Shown: positions 10,387-22,254 of the stretch, one piece after another
Layout of the letters: the number at the start of each line of letters is the position of its first letter
Numbering within the stretch: position 1 is the first letter of the stretch
Assembly (NCBI GenBank): GCA_018136815.1
Contig: CM030938.1
Location: 5,488,638 to 5,552,637 of the forward strand
Reading direction: 5' to 3'
Source of the DNA: Isochrysis galbana
Lineage: Eukaryota > Haptophyta > Isochrysidales > Isochrysidaceae
DNA: 64,000 nt
Translations under genes and position numbers: made by a program
The notes under the pieces: model-generated
The model's database searches: none
What the model saw: only the letters and a program-made list of their open reading frames with translations
Told to the model about the DNA's origin: nothing

Positions 10387-13113
10387 ATGGCGTCGCGCTC
10401 GCTGCTGCCATGGCTGCTTTGCGCCGCGCTGCTCGCGCTGCTGCTAGCGCACCGTTGGCGGCTAGAGTCGTCGTGGCGAGCGCTCGAGCACGCTCACGCC
10501 TCGCTCTTCCGCGAGCAGCAACGCTCCCTTGCGCTCCGCCGGAGAATCGAGAGCAGAGTGATCTCTTCCGTGAGGCAGGGTGGGCCACTCGTGGCTGTCA
10601 AAGGGGGTCTGAGCGCGCGTGAGGGGGCGCTACAGGGCCTCAGAGGCTTGGGTGCGCATACGAACCCGCTTGGGCAGCTTGAGTACGCCGGAAAGTCGGC
10701 TGGTGGCGGCAATGTAAGCGGAGATGGGGGAGGGGGAGAGGGAGGTGGTCTCCTCTCCGTAGACGCGCTCCTCGAAGGGCACCGACGGTGGGACTGGCGG
10801 GCCATTGTGAAGGATGCGCTCCAGCGCTGGGCATCCATCGAGGCTGAGCAGCTCGATACTGCTGTCGAGACCTGCAACAATAATGGGACGATGTACTGCC
10901 AGAGGATGCAGGTGAGGCGATAAGAGCAACTGGCAATGAGGACCGGGCTTGGAATGGGGAAATCCTTGCGCAGTCGCCGCGTGGAGATGCGATGCCATGA
11001 TCTGAATCACAGGCACATTGGGTCTTGCCTCCACCAAATGCCCACCATCGCGGCCCGCTTGCTGTGCAGATACACAAGGGCAAACTGTACCTCACTGACT
11101 ACCGTGCCATCTTCTTCGACCGGCACTACGCACCGGCACGCGTGATGCCACTCCTTGCTGCGCTGCGCGCCCACCCCGACCTACCTGACGTGGACATCGT
11201 TGTTTCTGGCAATGACGAGCCCAAGGTTCCTGCCCATCCAGGTAGAGGAGGCCGCCAGCCCTTCTCGGATTTCCCTCGTGACCATCCGCCGCTTGTGTTC
11301 CCGCACCATATTGGCTGCCTTATGCACTGCACCACCACCGGCTTTGCTCGCTCAGGCGACCGGCTCTCCTGGACAAAGACGTGCCGGCGCTGGCCGGGTA
11401 ACGCTATTCAGGGTGTCCAGGGTAAGCTTCCTCCCGCAATGTTCTCCTCCACCAACAACTACGGAGTGATGGACTTACCTTGGCTTGACTTTGCATGGTG
11501 CGTGCCTCGCCCTCTTGCCCGAGCGCGTCATATGTGCACAAGGCTTGGGGCGCCGCGCCGAGCGCCCTCACGCTTCACTGCCCTTTTCGCGTTTTACATG
11601 GTGCTGCCGCAGGTATCTGCCGCGCCGGCCGCACAAGCTACGCACGCCACCCTGGTCGATTCTCCACCCCCAGCTCGTCGCCGCTGGAGGTTTGGTCAAA
11701 TGGGAGGAGAAGTTGTCTCTCGCCATGCACACCGGCAACGTCGGCTCGGTCTACCGGAAGCAGCTTGCGAAGATTGCCGAGAGGGATCCTGACACAGTGT
11801 TTGTCAACGAATTGTTCATGGGCGACCACGCTAAGATTAAACACACGTGCCGTGAGCTTGGTTTGGCCGACAAGGGCGGCTACCAAAAGCATAAATGCTT
11901 CATGCGCTTCGAGGACCAGTGCAGATACAAGTGAGACATGCACACCCTTGGTGGGATCCTGCAGATTGGCCGCCGCGCCTCTAGCCCCTCACCGCGGCCT
12001 TCTCCTGGACAGGTTTTTGTTGAACACCGCCTCCGTCGGCTACGCCAACAAGTTTAAGTCGCTCCTTCTCTGCGGTTCCGTCGTGTTGTATGTGCGTGAC
12101 GGCATGCGTCACAAGGTGTGCACATTACTGCGGTGTTTGCGTGCACCTCCGTTGGCGCACGCCACAAAGAAATAGTCATTGGAAGCGTCGCCTTCATCCA
12201 TCGGCCAGCCTCTTGCTATGGCTACTGGCTCAGTCGCCCTATCGTGCATAATCTCTTCACCCCGTTGCGCACATCTTTCCGACCGCATAGGAATTCTACG
12301 AGTATGGCCTTCTACCTGGTGTGCATTACATTGCTGTCGATACTGCTGCTGACGTTCCTGAGACTATCCGATGGCTTCGCCGGAACGATGCATATGCGCG
12401 AGCTGTGGCCACTGCGGGAAGGGAGCGGATGACAACCCTTGGCGAGGAGGAGCTCAACAATTTTGTGGCGGAGCTGCTCACGCAGTGAGTCCTTGGGGGA
12501 GCCTACTAGCGTGCCAAGGGGCGCACCGCAAGCTGGCAGCGTGCTTCTGTTGCCTTTAAGCTGCTTACAATCCTCTGGTTCGCACTTGTGTTCCCCTCAC
12601 GTTTCCACGTCCTATGGGACCGGCAGGTATTCACAGAAGCAGCGCTTCAAGGTGCAGCCGCACCCGGGCTCCGTCCGTATTGAGTGCGAGGATGACTTAT
12701 GGAGGCACTACGCGTTATCCAAAACGTGGGCCGACGCCTACATCTACCAGGTAAGCTTCCTGCACAGATCTGCCGGTGATTCTCAGTGCGCCCCGTGGTA
12801 CCCGTCCACTCTGGTCGTGACGCTTCTGTCGCATGCGCCCAATGATGTACAGGACAACTCAACGTGCATCCATGACATCCCGGCCGGCGCCAAGCTTGGG
12901 CCTCCAGGTTGGGGCGGAGCGTACCGCGGGTCCAAGCCCCGTTGCCTTGCGTCCCACGATCTTGGTCCGAAGGCGCAGCCAGAGGCGTGCGCCTTTGCCA
13001 AGCCATTCTCCACCTCCGAGAGCTGGGCCGCTTGGGATCAATTTCCAGCGCCGCATCCAAGCGACAAGGAGCATTGGGTGCAAGAACCTTGTGAGGGTTG
13101 CCATGTGCCTTAG
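10387..13113 (+). CDS. GT90 / CAP10-like glycosyltransferase (protein O-glycosyltransferase family), eight exons
   Basis: Exons 10387-10911, 11013-11241, 11356-11497, 11613-11930, 12013-12115, 12291-12484, 12627-12750 and 12853-13113. All introns are GT-AG (82-175 nt) and the joined frame is 631 residues. Residues about 5-22 are a hydrophobic signal anchor after MASRS, so a type II ER/Golgi membrane protein is expected. The GT90 core shows DIVVSGNDEPKV, LPPAMFSST, the RRPHKLRTPPWS block, then GYANKFKSLLLCGSVVLY and EFYEYGLLPGVHYIAVD, the classic sugar-nucleotide-binding end of CAP10/POGLUT proteins. The C-terminal exon adds a Cys-containing tail. By family it would transfer a UDP-sugar (glucose or xylose) to a protein or glycan in the lumen; the exact substrate cannot be told. 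Start chosen as the first ATG giving the anchor. Confidence 0.88.
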
Positions 13114-13618
13114 TGACTCTCGGCAACGAGGATGGAGGGCGATCGTCGGTAGTAAATGAATAACTGTTCTCGCGCGCGCACACGGCCTTCGACGCTTGCG
13201 GTTGTACTTTGCTGTCCTACCCGCATGCCCGTCGTCTACCTGTCGTTCCGCATATTCTGCGCGCTAGCGGCGGCACTCCGCCCCTTGTGCGCGCTGCACA
13301 CTACTTATAGGCTCGGGATGTCGAGGACAGAGGGGCGGGAGGCGTGTGCCCACCCCTAGCGATCTCTGTGTTCATTTTTATCTTATTTGGCTTTATTTTT
13401 AATTTTCATCCGAGCGTTCGTACAACTACTGCCACTGCTGCGCAACGTACCAGCACAACGATAATAATACTAGTAGTAAAAGTAAACAAAAAATTCTTGA
13501 AGGTTGAAGGTGGCGGCCTCTGTCACTACGCTGCTATGTGCACTCTCTTTCAATGGGATCCCCGCTTGATATCGCCCTTGCTCCAACCCCACTTTCCTTT
13601 CCGCTGCCCCTAGTCCCT
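13114..13618. other. 3' flank of the GT90 gene
   Basis: AT-richer DNA with short A/T runs near 13370-13500, where a 3' UTR or poly-A site might lie. No gene supported. Confidence 0.3.
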
Positions 13619-13740
13619 CACCCTCACCGACGCCATTTTTGTTTTCGGTCGTGAGGCGGGAGGGGGTTCACCCTGCGGAATCCTTGGACACCCAAGCGAG
13701 GGCTGGAAAATAGTGTTTAAAAAGAGTGAGCGACCGGGCT
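13619..13740. repeat. Dispersed repeat A, copy 2
   Basis: Second copy of the block at 4947-5092, including GGAATCCTTGGACACCCA and TGGAAAATAGTGTTTAAAAAG. It lacks the poly-G centre of copy 1. Confidence 0.6.
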
Positions 13741-14886
13741 GTAGCGAGGAGCAGAGCAGCTACTTCTAGGCGAACTGTAATGGAGCGCGAGCTTCGGACT
13801 AAAGCGCACTTGTAAATGTCTTAATCAAATCTGAAATAGCAGAGCTCAAATTCAAATACAAGATCACGGCAATCTGATCGTCAATCAAAATCACTAGTTG
13901 TGGGTAAGTTTGTTGCGGGCCTTGGCGTTACAACACGAGCGGGCGCAAGGCATGCCCGCGCGGCATATACATTTACACGATACACGACAGACACACTCAG
14001 TCATCTCGCAAAGCCGAGGCGCACAGAATTGTCATATCATGGGAGGAATCGATTCGTATCGCGCCATTTCCTAGTTGACATGAGCTGCTCTCATAGAAGA
14101 CAACCTTGACTGGGATTAGTACGTGGCATAAGTCGCCGTCATAAGTCGCCTTGTTCACTGCCGGCAGACCGAATGAATGTTGCTTCGGCCCGGACCGCCG
14201 CGACGATGATTTGTGCCATAATGGTCGAACTCTTTCATGCTGGGCACTGATGCATCATCTATCGATCACCCTGCTTGCCAACAGGTTGAAGGTTGAATGG
14301 CCTTGATGCGTTGCCCGCTAGCGGCAGTGGCGGCGTGTGGCATCACGGGAACGGCTGGATCAATTTCGGATGTGTCCCGCCTGCCGCGAACAGCTCGATA
14401 GGGCACTGCTCAATTGCTCCCGACTGTGAAGGCGGACAGAGACCAAGCATTCAAGTAGGTCTCTCTGCATCTGTCATTGTGTAGCAAACGAACCATACGG
14501 AACGAACGAATGAATGAACACATGTTGCAAGGAAGTGGGCATATCATTGGAAGTAGGAGAGCGTTTCAAGGAAAAAAGAGGAAGAGATGTGAGGCGATAG
14601 GTTGGATCGATTGAATCACCAGGATGGGATGCGCTCCACGGCGCCAGGCGGCGAATGGCAGCGCGTGCCAGTGGCCAGCGCGTGCAATCCACGGAGTTGC
14701 CACGTCTTGAGGTGACGCTCGTGGATGTTCAGGTGTGACAACCACTTTCGCAAGGTTCACGGCAACCTGTTTCACGCATTCAAGGGACTATTGCTCGAAA
14801 CTCGTGGTGGACGACTCGCCAAACTCCCTTGCACAAGGTGAAACGGAAACTTGCATAAGGTGAAACGAGGGCATGCTAACAGAGCC
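13741..14886. other. Intergenic stretch between convergent genes
   Basis: About 1.1 kb with only short, unconvincing ORFs. It separates the 3' ends of the GT90 gene (+) and the HSF gene (-). Nothing else recognised. Confidence 0.35.
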
Positions 14887-17800
14887 TCAGAGCTCGACCG
14901 AGTCGTGGGGACTGGACTCACGCTCCTGCCCGGAGCCTGGTTGCGCCGTACGACGCTTGCCATCGACGACACCGCGTCGCCCGGCACGCACGCATTGCCG
15001 CTTGGCATTGGTTTGCACCTGCTCGGCGGCCGACACGGGCTTTCGCCGAGCTTCCCTCTGCCGTCCATCCTGCAATGAGGTGTCTGACGTCGCGGCGGCC
15101 ACCGAGCCTCCCGGTTTCGAGCGTTTTTGCCTCTTCGCATTGGCATGGGAGAGCGCGCTGCTACTGTATGTTGATGTGACACTTCCCGCGTCACTCCGGC
15201 TACAGGAGTCAGTATTGGACGTGCTGGCGAGTGACTCTGCGGTGTCGGAGGACTCGGCGGTAACTGTCTCGTCATCGTCATTGGCAGCTTCTTCATCGGT
15301 GGCAATGGCATGTTTGCTAGTGCAAGGTGAGCAGCTATCTTTTGTAGCAGAAACAACACTTGCAGCGGCTGATGGCCGCAAGTTGGTACCATCCGTCCGG
15401 CAGCTGATGGTGTCGGAGAGGTTTGTGTAGCTGACAGTGGTAGAGGGCTCCGTAAAGTAGGTGGGCGCGCCATTGCGGTACGCTTCCGCTGGTATTGCGG
15501 CCATGTTGGGGGGAGGTATGCTCACATTTTGGGCGTTCGCTGTCGCAGCGGCTTGCACCGGCTGAAAGCCCTTGGCCAAGGTGTTAAGCGATTCTTGCTG
15601 GGGAGACGCCGCTGTCTGCTCGTCACGTTGCCTTGCCTGGATGAGGTGCCAAAGTACGCCGAGGCGCTGCACGTCTGAGGCGAGTTTCGCGCGATAGCTC
15701 TCTTGCAGCTCGTGCACGGCCCGATCGAGATCATCCAGCTCCTTAGCCGCCACGGCCGCCTCGGCCACAGTAGCCTTGTCGGCTGTGTGGTCGGCGCTTC
15801 CCGAGCGCGACGGCGCAGCACGCTTGATATTGAGCAGCAAGTCATATCTACCGGGCTGGAACTGGTCGTGCTGAAAGGCGAGAAGCGAGCGGCTCCCCAT
15901 CATGGCCCCCACTTCTCCCTGATGAGTAGGTTTGGTCGTGTCGGCGGCTAGCTCGGCGCGCCGGAACCCGTACGTATACAACTGCTGAACGAAGGACGAG
16001 ATCTTGTTGTGCTTGTAGAAGCGTGGCAGAACGTCCTTGGCAAAGATGCTCTGATCGAGCACAACAAACGCTGGCGAACCATTGCTGGCAACCGTCCATT
16101 TGATTGCGGCTGCCGACTCTGGGCACTCGAGGATCTGCTGCACCTTGGTCAGGAAGGGTGCCGGACGCGTCGGGGTAGCAGCCGAGGAACCACGCTCAGC
16201 GGCTTCGTGGCCGGACGCCTGGAAGTCAGCGGCAACGTCGATCTCGGAGACATCAGAAAATTCCGACAGACCAGAGATGGACCGGTAGCCGGCAAGGCTG
16301 GACAAGCCAGAGAGTGAGCGACACGAGAGGCGGCCATCGGCATTGCCCGCCCCGAGACTTCCCGCTCTTTGCCACGGCTGCGAAGTGGTCGGCGAGAGCG
16401 AGCTCCGGCATGAGGCGTCCGTACTGTCTTGGCTAAGTGGCTCGGATGCGGTTGTCTCGGGCGCCTGCGCGGTGTTCGCCAAGGAGCGCACCACAGCAAG
16501 GCGCGCGTCACTGAAGACCTCGTTAGGGTGCAGCTGCGGCGGCGCTGGGAGCAGGGTGGCCGGCCAGGTTGTCCCTGGCCGCTGTGTGGGCACGGGAGGC
16601 GGCAGCATGCTGCCGGAGAGTGGTGGCGCGACATTGCACTCCCCATCAGCGCAGCGGGCGCCGCTGGGGGGCTCGACCCTCGGCGTCGCATGAGGTGACG
16701 GGGTGAGGCTGAGGTACGTTGACGGCATAGCGCCCTCCCTGATGACCGCTGCGATGAGACAAGTCACCTCGCCCAATGCACTGGCGGTCGACGCCTTGCG
16801 CCGCGCGGGCGCCACGCGTAGGAGGTTGGGGAAGAGCATGCCGCGCTTGTCGTAGTTGACTAGTCTCAGGCAGATGGGCGAGTGCATGGTGCATGCCTGG
16901 TGGAGTGCGTCCTTGGCTTCGATCGACGTGTCTGGACCTTGCAGCATCCGGCATGTGTTTCCGACCGCCTCGGTGGCCGAGAAGCCGGTCGCCTCGCTCC
17001 ACGCGCGATTAACGGCGAGAATGCGCCATGGGCGCGAGGGCTCGGTTGCGACACATGCGATGGCACTGAAGCGTGGATCAGCCTCGAGAATCTGCTGGAG
17101 GGGCCCCTCGCCGAGAAGGATTCCCGCTGGGCTCGCAAAGACACTTGAGACGTGCGTGGACACCATGGACTCGGACGCGAGCGCGGAGTGGCTCCTGGGC
17201 ATGATAGGCACAGCACCGCCGGAGGCGGGGTCGAACGAGATGGGCCGCAGGTCGGGAACGAAGCGCAGCGTGGCGGCGCGGGTCGTGCCTGCCTGAGCAG
17301 GCTTGGGTCGTGCCTGCGTGATGGCAGGAGCGCACGGGTTGAAGTAAGCAGGCAGTGGGAAGTAGTGGTGGAGATGAGAAGAGCGGACGAGGCGAGGAGC
17401 GAGTGTGCACACACCTCGACGTCGGCAAGGATCAACGTCCCGTCGCCAGCATACGTCACCATGCGGAAGGCGGCCGTTCGCCCATCCTTTGGGAGAAGGG
17501 CGGCATACAGACGGGGAAGGGCAGGTGGTTGGGCGGGATCGCAGTCGAGCATGGTAAAGCCCAAGTGCTGCGAACAAGCGCACTGTTCCCCGAGAGCGAC
17601 TGGTTGGCACTGAGGCCCGAGCGAAGCAAATTAGGCTCGTCGAGCCCGCAGTCCGCCACACACCGATTGGCGAGCTAGCACACCTGCAATGTGTCAAGCA
17701 AGAGCTGCTGGGTCCTTTGGCACGTAGCCTTGCCAAAAATTTGCCGGAGCGAGCGAAGGGAGGCCAGCGAATGGCGCCAAATGGCAAGCCATTCGGCCGA

Positions 17801-17992
17801 CGCGCCGAGCACTTGTAGGGGCTCGGCCACGGCAATGACCAGCTCATGTGACCTGAGACGCAGGCGGAGGATGGCAACGGGGAGGGCCAGTGAACAGTCG
17901 AGCCCACGCCGGGGCCGCGCCCTCGCGCTGGCTCGGATGCGGCCCGCCTCCTCCTCACCCTCTGGCACTGCCTGTTCCTCTGAGATCCCCCC
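14887..17992 (-). CDS. PAS-LOV-HSF protein: putative blue-light-sensing heat-shock-factor-type regulator
   Basis: Minus-strand exons about 17992-17684, 17609-17415 and 17313-14887; introns of 74 and 101 nt, GT-AG, phase 0. An N-terminal PAS-like domain spans the first intron (SHELVIAVAEPLQVLGASAE). The second PAS is LOV-type (about 17085-16735): GNTCRMLQGPDT keeps the cysteine of the LOV GxxCRxLQG motif (codon 16953-16951), and NYDKRGMLFPNLL keeps both flavin-site Asn. The usual late Gln seems replaced (TCLIAAVIRE). An HSF DNA-binding domain follows (about 16172-15818: PFLTKVQQIL, LPRFYKHNKISSFVQQLY, FQPGRYDLLLNIKR), then a heptad-like coil and a Ser/Thr-rich tail with a basic KRQKR patch. 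By family it should bind heat-shock-type elements in the nucleus, and light input is inferred. The 5' start is unsettled because poly-G lies upstream. Acceptor choice at 17313 has in-frame alternatives. Confidence 0.85.
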
Positions 17993-18169
17993 CCCCCCCC
18001 CCCCCCCCTCACCCCCCTCGCCGCCGTACGCCTCCCACCCACCCCTGGAGCACTACCATGACCCTGGTTACGGTTCTCCCCCCCCTCCCTCTTGAGAGGC
18101 CGAGGAGACAGATGAGACTTTCGGAGCAGTAAGTGCGTGTCTGATGGTGGCGGCTCAGGCCGCCCATGA

Positions 18170-18497
18170 ATGAATGCACCATCTCTCGCCTCGGTGGCGC
18201 ACCCTCCCTCCCTTCCCACCCTCCCGCCCTCCCGCCCTCCCGCCCTCCCTCCCCTTCTCGCCCCGCCCCTCCCTCCCTCTGGCGGATTCCTCTCTCCCTC
18301 TCTCCGTCTTCCTCCCTCTGGGCCGGTGGGCGACGTGGAGGGCGTGCTTGAGCGGCAGGCGTAGTGCCTCACACTGGCGCCGCTCGCGCTCCGCCGCGCC
18401 CTCGTGCGTCTCCCGCCCCCCCCCCCCCTTCCCAGTGCTCTCGATGCCGCGCTCCCTCACCCCGCCATCGAGAAGGGGGAGAGCTCCTCTCCTCTCT

Positions 18498-18541
<44 letters not shown>

Positions 18542-18561
18542 CCTCCCCCCCTCCCCTTCTT

Positions 18562-18592
<31 letters not shown>

Positions 18593-20620
18593 CCTCTTCC
18601 TCTCTCTTCTCTCGGGAGGACAGCGGCCGCACCCAGCTACTACGTCCCGTGCCTTTCTCTCTCCTTCTCTGTGCTTCTTCTCTCCCTCCGAGCCCTCGAC
18701 TCTCACCCGCTCCTTCAGGAGGCCCTCTGTTGTCACCCCCAACTTTCCTCTCCTCATCACGAGTTTCTCCACGTGGACGGGAGGCCTTCCCGATGGCCTC
18801 CCCTCTCTCTCCCTCTCTCTTTCTCTCTCTCTCCCTCTCTCTTCCGCTCCTTCCACGGAAGCGAGATGAGCGGGCCGAGATGGAGAAGATGCGGCAGTGG
18901 GATCTCGAGATGAATCCCCTACTTTGAGATCCCCCTTCCCGCGGGGGAAGCAACCATCCGGGCAGGCGGGGGGGGGATGGAGAGAGCGCTCGCGAGTGAG
19001 CGGAGCGCCCGCGGAGGCACTCGAGACATTTCTAGTAAGACTCCAGTTTAACACATAGCCTTCCTCGGAATCGCCCGCCCGGTGAGGGAGTGGGTAGGCT
19101 AGGTAGGTGGAAAAGAGAGGGAAGAAGAGAGAAGAGATGAGAAGGAGAGAGAGGGGGAAGGTGGGATGGAGGGGGTGGCGGAGGGGGAGAGCGCTCTCTC
19201 GTTTCATCAGTGGCGCGGCTGATGAGATGATGAGGAGAGCTGATGAAGGAGACCTCGCGCCGCTCTGACGAAGCCCATTTCATCGGGATGAGGGGGGGGA
19301 GGGAGCGAGAGAAAGAGAGGGAGAGTGGGAGAGGGAGAGAGAGAAGAGGCAGAGTGATTTAGAGAGAACGAGAGAGAGAGAGACAGGGAGAGAGAGGGAG
19401 AGGGACGGAGAGGGAGGGAGAGGGAGAGAGAGAGGAAAGGCCCATTATACTCTCCCCACTGCCGCCGAGAGAGAGAGCGAGCGGCGCGGGGGCGGGGGGA
19501 CTCTTCCCCCCCCGCTGGCCCGCTTCATCAGCCGAGATGGCGAGATCGATCCGAGCTCTCACGCCTCCTGATGGATCTCAGAGAAAGTGGGGGAGGGGGG
19601 GGGGCGCGGGGGGCGAGGGAATCTGTGCCCCCCCCGCGCCCCACCCCCACCCACCCGTGGCCGCGCCAAGGCTCTCCGCCCCTCCCCCCCCCCCTCGGGG
19701 TCCGCATCCGGACCACCCCCCCCCGCCCCCCCCGCCCCCCCGGCCCCCTCCCTCCCTCCCTCCCTCCTCTCTCACTCTCCTCCCACGTGCCATGATGGCC
19801 TGCCACACTCCCCACTCCCAGAAAGATCTCAAGGGAGAAGACCCCCCCACCACTCCTCCTCCTCCCTCTCCCGGCGCTGTCTCGTCCCCGGCCACCACAC
19901 CAAACGAGCGCCGTTGCAAAGTCGTCAGCGAGCTTTCCCCATCTCTATAACCAAGGGGGAGGGGGGGAGGACAATTCATGAATGAACATGTCCCTCCCCC
20001 TTTGCTGCCTTCTGCTCGGCCCGGGCCAAAGTTTCTCGGGGCCCACCGAGGAGAGCGAAACTTTCGGCGTGCCGGCCGCCAAGCCACTAGCCGCCACAAA
20101 GCAAATTATTTTGATCTTCATGACATTATTCACGTAGCCTCGAGGTGATCCCCACTGTGGGCATCGTCACACAGCGAGCGACTCCCCCGTGGCGGCTCTC
20201 ACCCTCACTCACTCACTCCCTCAGCGAGAAGATGGCGAGGAGCCGTCGATGTGAGCAGGAGGAGCAAGTAGTGCGTCTGCCCTTGTAGTGCGTCTGCCCT
20301 TTGCCCATGGCCTCGCGCTCCATCTAGGAGCGCCGCCCACTGGAGGCGCGGTGCGGCGGGCAGCTGCCGAGGCGCCTCGGCACGATTGGCTGCGTCCTCC
20401 TCCTCCTCATTGCGCGCGCCTCGCGCGCGCGAGGCACGGTCGGGGTTAGGGTTGAACATGGGGATTGAGGAGAGGGAGGAGGGGGGGGAGCGGGAGCGCG
20501 CGGCCGGAGAAGAGTGAGGAGCGTCGCAACGTCGCGCAAGTGGCGTAGGGGGAGCCCCCCCCCCACCGGTATCACTATTTTTTCGACTGTTTTGGCTGTG
20601 TTTCTATGAAAGCTAAATAC
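18170..20620. repeat. Simple-sequence region: CT/GA microsatellites and poly-C/poly-G tracts
   Basis: Dense (CT)n at 18494-18540 and 18800-18845, poly-C at 18561-18588, (GA)n runs around 19300-19440 and more poly-C at 19620-19750. ORFs here are all Ser/Leu, Arg/Glu or Pro shadows of the repeats. The far end (19960-20620) is less repetitive but holds no gene I can support. The block lies upstream of the HSF gene. Confidence 0.75.
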
Positions 20621-20750
20621 AGCCCGTTTTTGCGGTGTTTGGAACAACTAAGTTTATGCTTAGACGCGATGGAGCGCGCCGACGCGACTCCCCTCTCCTT
20701 CGGGCCCCCCACCGAGGGCGCCCCACCACCCACCAGAGCCCATGGAGCAG

Positions 20751-21598
20751 TGACGAATTGGGATGGCCCTTAGGGCCTGAGGGCAATGAGGAAGGTGGCA
20801 AGCCGGCGGCAGGCGCGGCTGAGGAGACGGCTTCGGAGACGATGACGGGCTGAAGCCCGTCAGCAGAGGAAGGCGGGCAGGCGGGCTTGAGCGAGGGCGA
20901 GGACGGCGGCGAGAACGACATGGAACGAGCGGCGAGAGGCGAGGGCGAGTGAGAGGAGAGCTGTGATGGCAGGGGCTGGCGAGGCGAGGCGAGTTTGTTG
21001 GGTACGAGTGTTACGAGAGCGAGAGCGACGAGAGCGAGAACGACGACGGATGACGACTGACGACAGGACGTCGGACAACGACACCCAGGAAAACACCCCG
21101 ACTCTCGCCCCACGACTTTCTCACATAACTCGACTGAAATCAAACCCAAACACTCCGATCAGACAACAACGGACGACGATCAAAGGGCGATCTGTCGGCG
21201 ATCTTGTCTGGAACGGGAATCGCACCATAACGGAATCGAGGGGCAATCTTGCTACGCAGGATTCCAAGAGACCTACCAAATAAGACGAAAGGAGTGCGAT
21301 GTGCCTAAGGGGGAGATGCGAAGAGGTCGCAAATTAAACCTGATTGCCCCCAGAAGCAGATAAAGAACCGCAGGGGAGATAGCAAATTTAACCTATCTGC
21401 GAGGCGCCTGGGAGGAAGAAAGGTGAGGAAACTTCCCTTCTCTTTCGAGAGGAAGAGAGAGGGCGCTCCACAACCCACGATCCCATGCATCCAAGCGAAG
21501 CTTTTGACCGAGAACGAGAACGAGAGAATTATAACGATAAATACCGAACGACGAAGAGAAGAGCGAAGCCTAACGAGTGTCGATTCGCGAATGCGACA
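20751..21598 (-). repeat. 3' LTR of element 1
   Basis: Matches 29414-30261 almost base for base. On the minus strand it starts TGTCGCATTCGCGAATCGAC and ends CCAATTCGTCA. It carries two copies of a GGTTTAATTTGC word and the same ATG-initiated open frame that becomes the gag N-terminus in the 5' LTR. Here that frame runs out into flanking host DNA. Confidence 0.95.
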
Positions 21599-21719
21599 CC
21601 CCCCTGCTAGGATCGAGCGTCCCGCGAGGAAAGAAGAGAACCTAACGGACATCGGAGAGCTCCAAGCAAGCCACGAGAAAGGCAGAAGAGCAATCCTGAA
21701 CGAGACCGAATGAGCCAAG

Positions 21720-22130
21720 AGCGAAGAGCGAATAAATCCGAAGAGCGAATGAAACAATAAATCTGAAGAGCGAATGAAACAATAACAATAAATCCGAAGA
21801 GCGAATGAAACAATGAATCCGAATGGATGGAGAGCCGCGCGCCAAACGTCGAACCAAGACGGAAGACGTGATGAGCGACGCACCGAGAAGTTACGAACAA
21901 TCGAGGACCGATGAGAACGCGGAACGACGGGAATCGAGAATCGAGAACGAGAAACGAAGAACGCGGAACGACGAGAATCGAGAATCGAAGAACGAGAAAC
22001 GAAGAACGCGGAACGACGAGAATCGAGAATCGACGATGAATCGAAGAACGAGAAACGAAGAACGCGGAACGACGAGAATCGAGAATCGAGAATCGAAGAA
22101 CGAACGACGAACGACGAACGACGAACTATA
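21720..22130 (-). repeat. Tandem repeats in the 3' untranslated part of element 1
   Basis: Two arrays: units containing CGAAGAGCGAATGAAACAAT at 21735-21815, and units of CGGAACGACGAGAATCGAGA type at 21915-22100. Both lie between the integrase ORF and the 3' LTR and look non-coding. Confidence 0.7.
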
Positions 22131-22254
22131 AGAATAGTGCGCGACGATCGAAGAGACAGGAAGTACCACACCCGTCCGGACGATAAGGTGTAGAATCGGC
22201 GGCCGGCGCGGCAGACCGCAGGACTCAACGCTGCAACCCATCCCCTTCTCTCTT

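Noticed and set aside
17414-18372. Upstream extension of the long HSF frame to 18372
   Set aside because: It reads through an intron (17314-17414), the other-frame PAS exons and CT/poly-C simple sequence. The spliced model with PAS coding in other frames explains the region better.
18155-19207. Arg/Glu-rich 350-residue minus ORF
   Set aside because: Driven by GA repeats and poly-G; no conserved segment.
20613-21149. Separate gene at the 3' LTR of element 1
   Set aside because: It is the LTR copy of the gag N-terminus running into host DNA; it has no independent end or homology.
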